Program-made: the position numbers and the translations under genes
Source of the DNA: Marchantia polymorpha subsp. ruderalis
Taxonomy: Eukaryota; Streptophyta; Marchantiopsida; Marchantiales; Marchantiaceae
Length of the DNA stretch: 64,000 bases
NCBI GenBank assembly: GCA_037833965.1
Contig: AP031356.1
Span: 12,360,501-12,424,500 of the forward strand
Direction: 5' to 3'
Shown here: positions 59,033-64,000 of the stretch, one piece after another
Numbering within the stretch: position 1 is the stretch's first letter
How the letters are laid out: each line of letters begins with the position of its first letter
The notes under the pieces: generated by a model
The model's database searches: none
What the model was told of the DNA's origin: nothing
The model's input: only the letters and a program-made list of their open reading frames with translations

Positions 59033-62000
59033 TCAGCCGTATAGTTGATGCACTGATACCCCTGACCTCAGCTTCTTCAACGCCTCCCAAAGCTGCTGAC
59101 GAGCACCTATCAAGGCCATCTTCTCTGATATTATGGCCCTCACCGCCTGTTGTCTTGCCCACGGTAATGGCACTGCCTGTACAGTTTTCTTAGTTTTCAG
59201 TCGCCAGTGCTTAAATGACATAGCGTTTTCAAGCTCTACTGCTTGTGCCATTTTTAATTCAGTGTCCAACTTGCAGAAAATCTCTAGTGATATCTTGATT
59301 CCTAAACTAGTGTGTTGCCGTTCTTCACTAGGACAAAACTTCACTGAGCAATAACCTTTGAAATGAAGTGCCAACAGGTACGTTGATGAAGCCAGCTCTC
59401 AGATGACTCACCTTCGTACCGTCAGCATCGTTTGCAGTCAAGGAGGCAACGTCGTCTTCGAGATTAGTTGGATAGCGATTGAGAAGGTCTTCACAGGCCC
59501 AGAGTATTCTCCTCAACACCTTGAATGCAGAACAAGAAAGCCCAGGTTATGAACAACAAGCATGAGAGAGCTGTCAGAGGTATTGATTGGAAACCTACTC
59601 AGGCACGTTGCAGATGTGATTTTGTCCTCATTTTCAGCTGTTACTTTTCTGAGTATCTGATTGCATATTGTACCTCTCCTTCATTCTCACGAGTGATGGC
59701 CCTGGAAAAGTGAGCCATTGCTGTCGATGCCCCATGATGCTGCCACATACTCATGGCCGTATCTTCTCTCCAACCGGCATCTGAGAGTTCCTTCGGTGAA
59801 GCTACCGCTGCTCGGGTCCAGGCCAAGACGCTTTCATTGACTCCGGTTGGAGTGAGTGTAAACATTGTACCTCCTATACACGAACCATCCAAAACTAATG
59901 AGATTCGGCCAGGTGCGATCGGAAACCGTTCCAAACCATGAGTATGCATCTCAGGTTCTTTGAAATGAACTGCACATTCCCAAAAGAAAAGGGGACGAAT
60001 GACCCCATCCAGATCATGCAAGGACTTCAAGAGCAAAACAGTTAGCGGCCGAACAAAGCTTAGAACACTTCGCCTCCCCAAGCGTTATCACTCAAAAAGG
60101 GAACGCATGAGAAGGAAGCCAACCTGGAAAACTTGCGAAAAATGATGGTTTGATATCGGCAGAGGAAACATGCACTTACCATACGGCAAGCCAACCGTCT
60201 CCAAGAGCGTTGCATTGCGCTTGCTTTTCAGAGGGCCTAGATATTGTACCTGGTGACAGTAAGACATCAGCGCAGCTGCCCCATTATGTGGCAGATTCTG
60301 GTATTGCTTTAAGTAAGGCAGGAAGCAAATGAGGCCCAGCTGTAACCGTAGATTCGTTAGATGAAGAGTAATGGCTAATGTAATGGTTACTTTTCACAAA
60401 TGGAAATTGTACAGAGAAGGTCAAGGAGAGGACTTGCCGGTAGATCTACCGCATAATTTCGATTTTCTTTGTCGACAAAGCCGTAGTCCAAGAGAAGTTG
60501 AGACGGTGACAAGTTTGGTCCGTACGAGTCATAGACTTGCTCTCCTTCTTCATAATTTTTGTGGGCTCGAAGGGAAGCTGTCCTAGTTTGAGAATCGTAT
60601 ACAAGACATGACTCTTTTCCAGCTGCACTGCTATGGTTAAGCATATCTGCCCATGGCACTAGTGCAATGGAAGGTCCAGAATCCAGCTGCACCTGAACGT
60701 CACGAAGCCATAACGGTGAGTACATCTTGATCCCGGCTATAACGGCTTTTACAAACTCTGCACTAGATTGTCAGAGAATACAATCTTCCTCTACACTAGA
60801 TTGTAATTAGAGAGCTGACCTATTTCTAGCTAACGAGGTAAATGATCCCAGACTGCAACACAAGTCCTACAGTTTCTTCCTCTCAGGGTATTCTTCACTT
60901 ACCGCCTCATCTAAGTCGAGAGAGAAAGAACGACTAAGGAGAATAACTGCTGCCCAGCGGACGGCTGACTCGGTCACAAATCCTCCACTTCCAGGACCAG
61001 CTGGCATCAGTTTGCTGGCACCACCAGCAAGCATGGCTTCATGATCCTCCCTGAAGACTACAAAAAATCATCTTAAAATCAGAAGGTATGGACTGAACCA
61101 GCTCCCCTCTTCGAACCCCCGCTCTTAGAAAACAGAGTTCCCTTAAAGCCCAATGAGTTGGAGCCCACTTGTCTTCACACACACTTGGTTTTGATAACCA
61201 CTGTGAAGAAACGTAGCAAGAATTTTAACTAAGTTGACATCTCCGGCCTTGCCGTGCCTAGAGATAAGAAACAAATCATATATAAAGAAGACGATGTACA
61301 GCTACCGATGATTGCCAATGCCCAGTATAGTAGCGATGGAAACGCTCGTATGGTGCTCGGGATTTCACCCGGGTTGTATAAGGCCTGAACCTTTGATATC
61401 CGAGCTCTACATCTACAGTCATATATTTTGCTCACGAGCACTATAGGGCCTGTAAATCTGATGAAAACAATATTAGAAAACCAGCTCAAATGTCAAGGGC
61501 AGTCAGGGTGCAGGAACTGACCTGCATATTTGCAATCTCCGCTCAGTAGTATCCAGCATGGGGGATCCAGCTAACCAATCTTTTCGCATTCTCTGTACAC
61601 TCCAATAATGAATGCCGAGTTCAGTGGTAGCAAGTTTCCAACTTCTGAAGCCTAGAGTCGTACTCGACCTTGTCCAATGTATGTAGTCTACAGGATATTT
61701 CGTTGCTATCAAATCAAGTAAAGAGCAATAAAGCCTCCCCCTTATACTGAGTCTCGGCTCATGTGAATGCTTCGACAGTATACAGAGTATTGGTAAGGAA
61801 GGAGGAGCTTAGAATGAGGACAGAGCAGCTTTTACGAGGCCGAGTTTAACAATTTCAGAAAAAGGTGAATACCTGAGGCCAAAGCATGGGATGGGCACCG
61901 GCCATTTGGAGCTCGGATGGAAGCAACGAAATGTAGGGGTACCATGGACTCTTTTCTCCCCTAGCTCGTTCGCATAGTAGATGCAAGCACATAGCTTGCC

Positions 62001-62917
62001 AAGGGCTCAGATGCGCTCTGTCGGCGATTGGGCCAACATCTGGACAAGTTGCTGCGGTCTGCATCAGTTCAAACCAACAAACAAACAAAGCAGCAAGGTG
62101 AGCTCAAGCATTCCACTGGTAGTTGGCTCTTCTTCATAATCTTCTGCTTCATGTCTTTTCCTTAAGTGAGGCCTCAAATTCAGAAGGCTTTAGATGCAGT
62201 TTTACTGCAATCAGAATGATTTTCCCGTCTTAGCCTGAATAACGTAGATTCGCACCGTGGCTCGGGGATCCTACTGGTAAATATTTGAGGTGGAGCGTAA
62301 ACAACAAGAAAATTTGTTTCTTGCTGCTTCCTATTCTCAACGAAACGAGGATTCGCATTACGACTGCTTGACGTTGGCTGCTCAAAAAATAGGTGCTTAT
62401 TAAGACAGAGTTAGAATCCTGAAGCCAAATTCTGTGATCAAAACTGTGTATGTATAGACGAAGAATACTCAATACGACGTTCTAACGATGGCCTGAGCCT
62501 AGCATATCCAAGGAAATCTAGTAGTTTACCACGGCACCCAACAGTTTTTTTTTTCCCCACACAGAGAGCTTGACAGGAAAATTCCATTATGGGGATCGAA
62601 AGAACCTGCTCGGTCATGAGCGCTTCTTTCGGCACGCGGACAATGACGTCATGTTTGTTGATTCCTCCGGGACCAGCCACCATTCCATATCCAGGAGCAT
62701 CACTTCCACGGGGCCACCTTTCCAGGCGCAGATTGCAGTCGTGATGGCCATGTCTTCTGAGCCAATTCCCCAACCTCTCCACTTTCCTGTCATCTCTAGG
62801 GCTTCCATTCCTCTCAACCTTCTTCTCTGTATTACTTTTAGCCGGCGACCCTATTGGAGGTTTAAGTGATGCCGTAAGGAGCGCACTGGAACATTTCCCT
62901 AGCTGCATAATTCGCAA
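59033..62917 (-). CDS. SET-domain protein-lysine methyltransferase, Rubisco-LSMT class, nine exons
   Basis: Predicted S-adenosylmethionine-dependent lysine methyltransferase with a split SET domain and C-terminal Rubisco-LSMT substrate-binding domain; the true substrate cannot be told. Exons: 62917-62606, 62058-61873, 61592-61522, 61050-60903, 60692-60450, 60249-60180, 59957-59674, 59519-59412, 59176-59033, giving 521 residues. The N-terminal 40 residues are basic and Ser-rich and may target a plastid or mitochondrion. GYGMVAGPGGINKHDVIVRVPKEALMT is the first SET strand region (it follows residue 75). LSPWQAMCLHLLCERARG and SPWYPYISLLP form the inserted helices. ALVPWADMLNHS carries the cofactor-binding Asn258-His259 pair and LLLDYGF the catalytic-site Tyr309. 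The C-terminal part reads LLETVGLPY, ACEDLLNRYPTNLEDD and ISEKMALIGARQ. Two donors are weak (GTTCTT after exon 1, GTAGAT after exon 5), so those junctions are less sure; frames still fit throughout. Confidence 0.87.
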
Positions 62918-64000
62918 ACCCCGATTGTCCGAAAAACTTCCACGGATGTTGCGGCCTGAACTCAGACACCATTAATTGAAGCCTTTCCATTCTCTAAACC
63001 CCGCGCACGGCCCCATGAATCTCCTCTCCTCATTCAGCTCAGCTTCGTCCTTCTCCGCTCGACGCCGGCTGCTACAATCCACGTGGGTTTTCATTGACCA
63101 CCGTCATCATTCAGCAACCTCATCCCATAATCAAAGCACCTCGAAACACAAAATCCACAATATGCATACAGGAATTCCCAGCAGAACCAGGACCCCGCTT
63201 ATCCCAGTTACTAGACTGCATGCACCCAGCCCGCCAAATTCATACAAAACCACCACAAACTCCATCATGGGAGAGAAAACAGAATCCAACGAACGTATGA
63301 TCATGCAGCTTGTCCCCGAGTACAGAGCGAGGACCGAAGAGTGAGCTACAAGGAGATCGACCTTACCCCACGCGGGGAGGAATTTCCCCAGAGCCTTTGG
63401 TGAGTGTGAGGCTTAACGGTGCATGCTGCTGTTTCATCCACGTGCGTTCAGTTCAGTTCAGCCTGCTGAACGCTCTCTCGAGATTTTAGCAGCGATTCAG
63501 AGATTCCACTCTCCTCCCATGCTTCCCAGCCCTAAGGATGCATCCCAGTCACCAATCTGTTTGCAGATTTCTCTTGCACTTCCTAATCCAGCTCCCATCA
63601 CCGACTCCTGATTTAGCTGTTCCGTGCAACAGTCAGCCAAAGACGGACTGTGGATGAGAGGTCATCCTCTTCCTGTGGAGCTTTGGCCTCTATCTGTGGG
63701 GACTACATGCACCTGTTGCTGCTCTTTTTTATATGGCACTCAGAGTTTGTGGGTCCACGTGTGGTACGGCATGAAAGGACGCTGCACATGAAACAGGGAG
63801 CCTGAGGATTTGCTTCATGCTCCTTCATCTCGCTTTGAGCCAAACACTCTTCTTCATTCCACGTAAACTAACGACCAGATTCAGACTGTGGCTGATCTGA
63901 TTTCATTAGATGATGCGCTCGTCAAGCCTTCCTATTCTGCCTTCTCTTGCACACCTTCCTACGTTTGGATCGGCCACGATCGATCATCGAAGTTCACTGT
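62918..64000. other. Upstream region of the SET-domain gene
   Basis: No gene supported. A plus-strand frame of 122 codons (62976-63344), divergent from the SET-domain gene and starting 59 bp away, has a Ser-rich N-terminus but no recognisable domain. The rest, to the window end, is unremarkable promoter-like DNA. Confidence 0.4.

Noticed and set aside
62976..63344. Divergent plus-strand gene with transit-like N-terminus
   Set aside because: Only a Ser-rich start supports it; the remainder has no recognisable domain and lies in the SET-gene promoter.

Overview
The window looks like nuclear DNA of a land plant. Its genes are split by short GT-AG introns, the proteins are most like plant members of their families, and non-coding DNA is interrupted by degenerate Copia-type LTR and TIR elements. 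Gene spacing of roughly one per 9 kb, small introns and moderate GC would fit a bryophyte such as a liverwort, but that placement is inference. All exon models were made by eye from reading frame, GT-AG sites and remembered family conservation. Every model closes in frame from start to stop.

Seven intact protein-coding genes are supported. (1) PIGB, GPI mannosyltransferase III, minus, nine exons, 1158-4897. (2) TAF9, minus, two exons, 6451-7149, with a long GA/CT microsatellite against its splice donor. (3) A sarcosine oxidase-like flavoenzyme, minus, one exon, 19630-20895. (4) An L-cysteine desulfhydrase-like PLP enzyme, minus, one exon, 22962-24281. (5) Cytosolic-type xylulose kinase, minus, eleven exons, 25556-29136. 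(6) A plastid-type CofD/YvcK-family protein, plus, thirteen exons, 38650-43834. (7) A SET-domain protein-lysine methyltransferase of the Rubisco-LSMT class, minus, nine exons, 59033-62917. They are ordinary housekeeping or metabolic genes and form no obvious pathway cluster.

The most unusual region is 11.3-17.6 kb. A Copia-type LTR element (13092-17564) keeps both LTRs, an initiator-Met-tRNA primer binding site, a polypurine tract and a near-matching 5-bp target duplication. I found no gag or pol in it. Its interior instead holds two intronless host-like genes: a full-length but stop-interrupted SEC11-type signal peptidase (13484-14053) and a CENP-S/MHF1-type histone-fold protein (14285-14611). 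These are followed by several degenerate tandem-repeat arrays. This looks like a non-autonomous retrotransposon that captured host mRNAs. Two older LTR fragments lie just upstream.

Other notable structures are a Mutator-like element with 46-bp TIRs and a 9-bp target duplication (32374-33325) nested in an older repeat; a pair of duplicated foldbacks at 55097-55729 whose four arms share one peptide frame and whose arm differences are mostly G.U compatible, making them a candidate young MIR/hairpin-RNA locus; a perfect 61-bp tandem duplication at 58189-58310; and several short perfect inverted repeats. The stretches 7.2-11.3, 33.4-38.6 and 43.8-59.0 kb hold no gene I can support.
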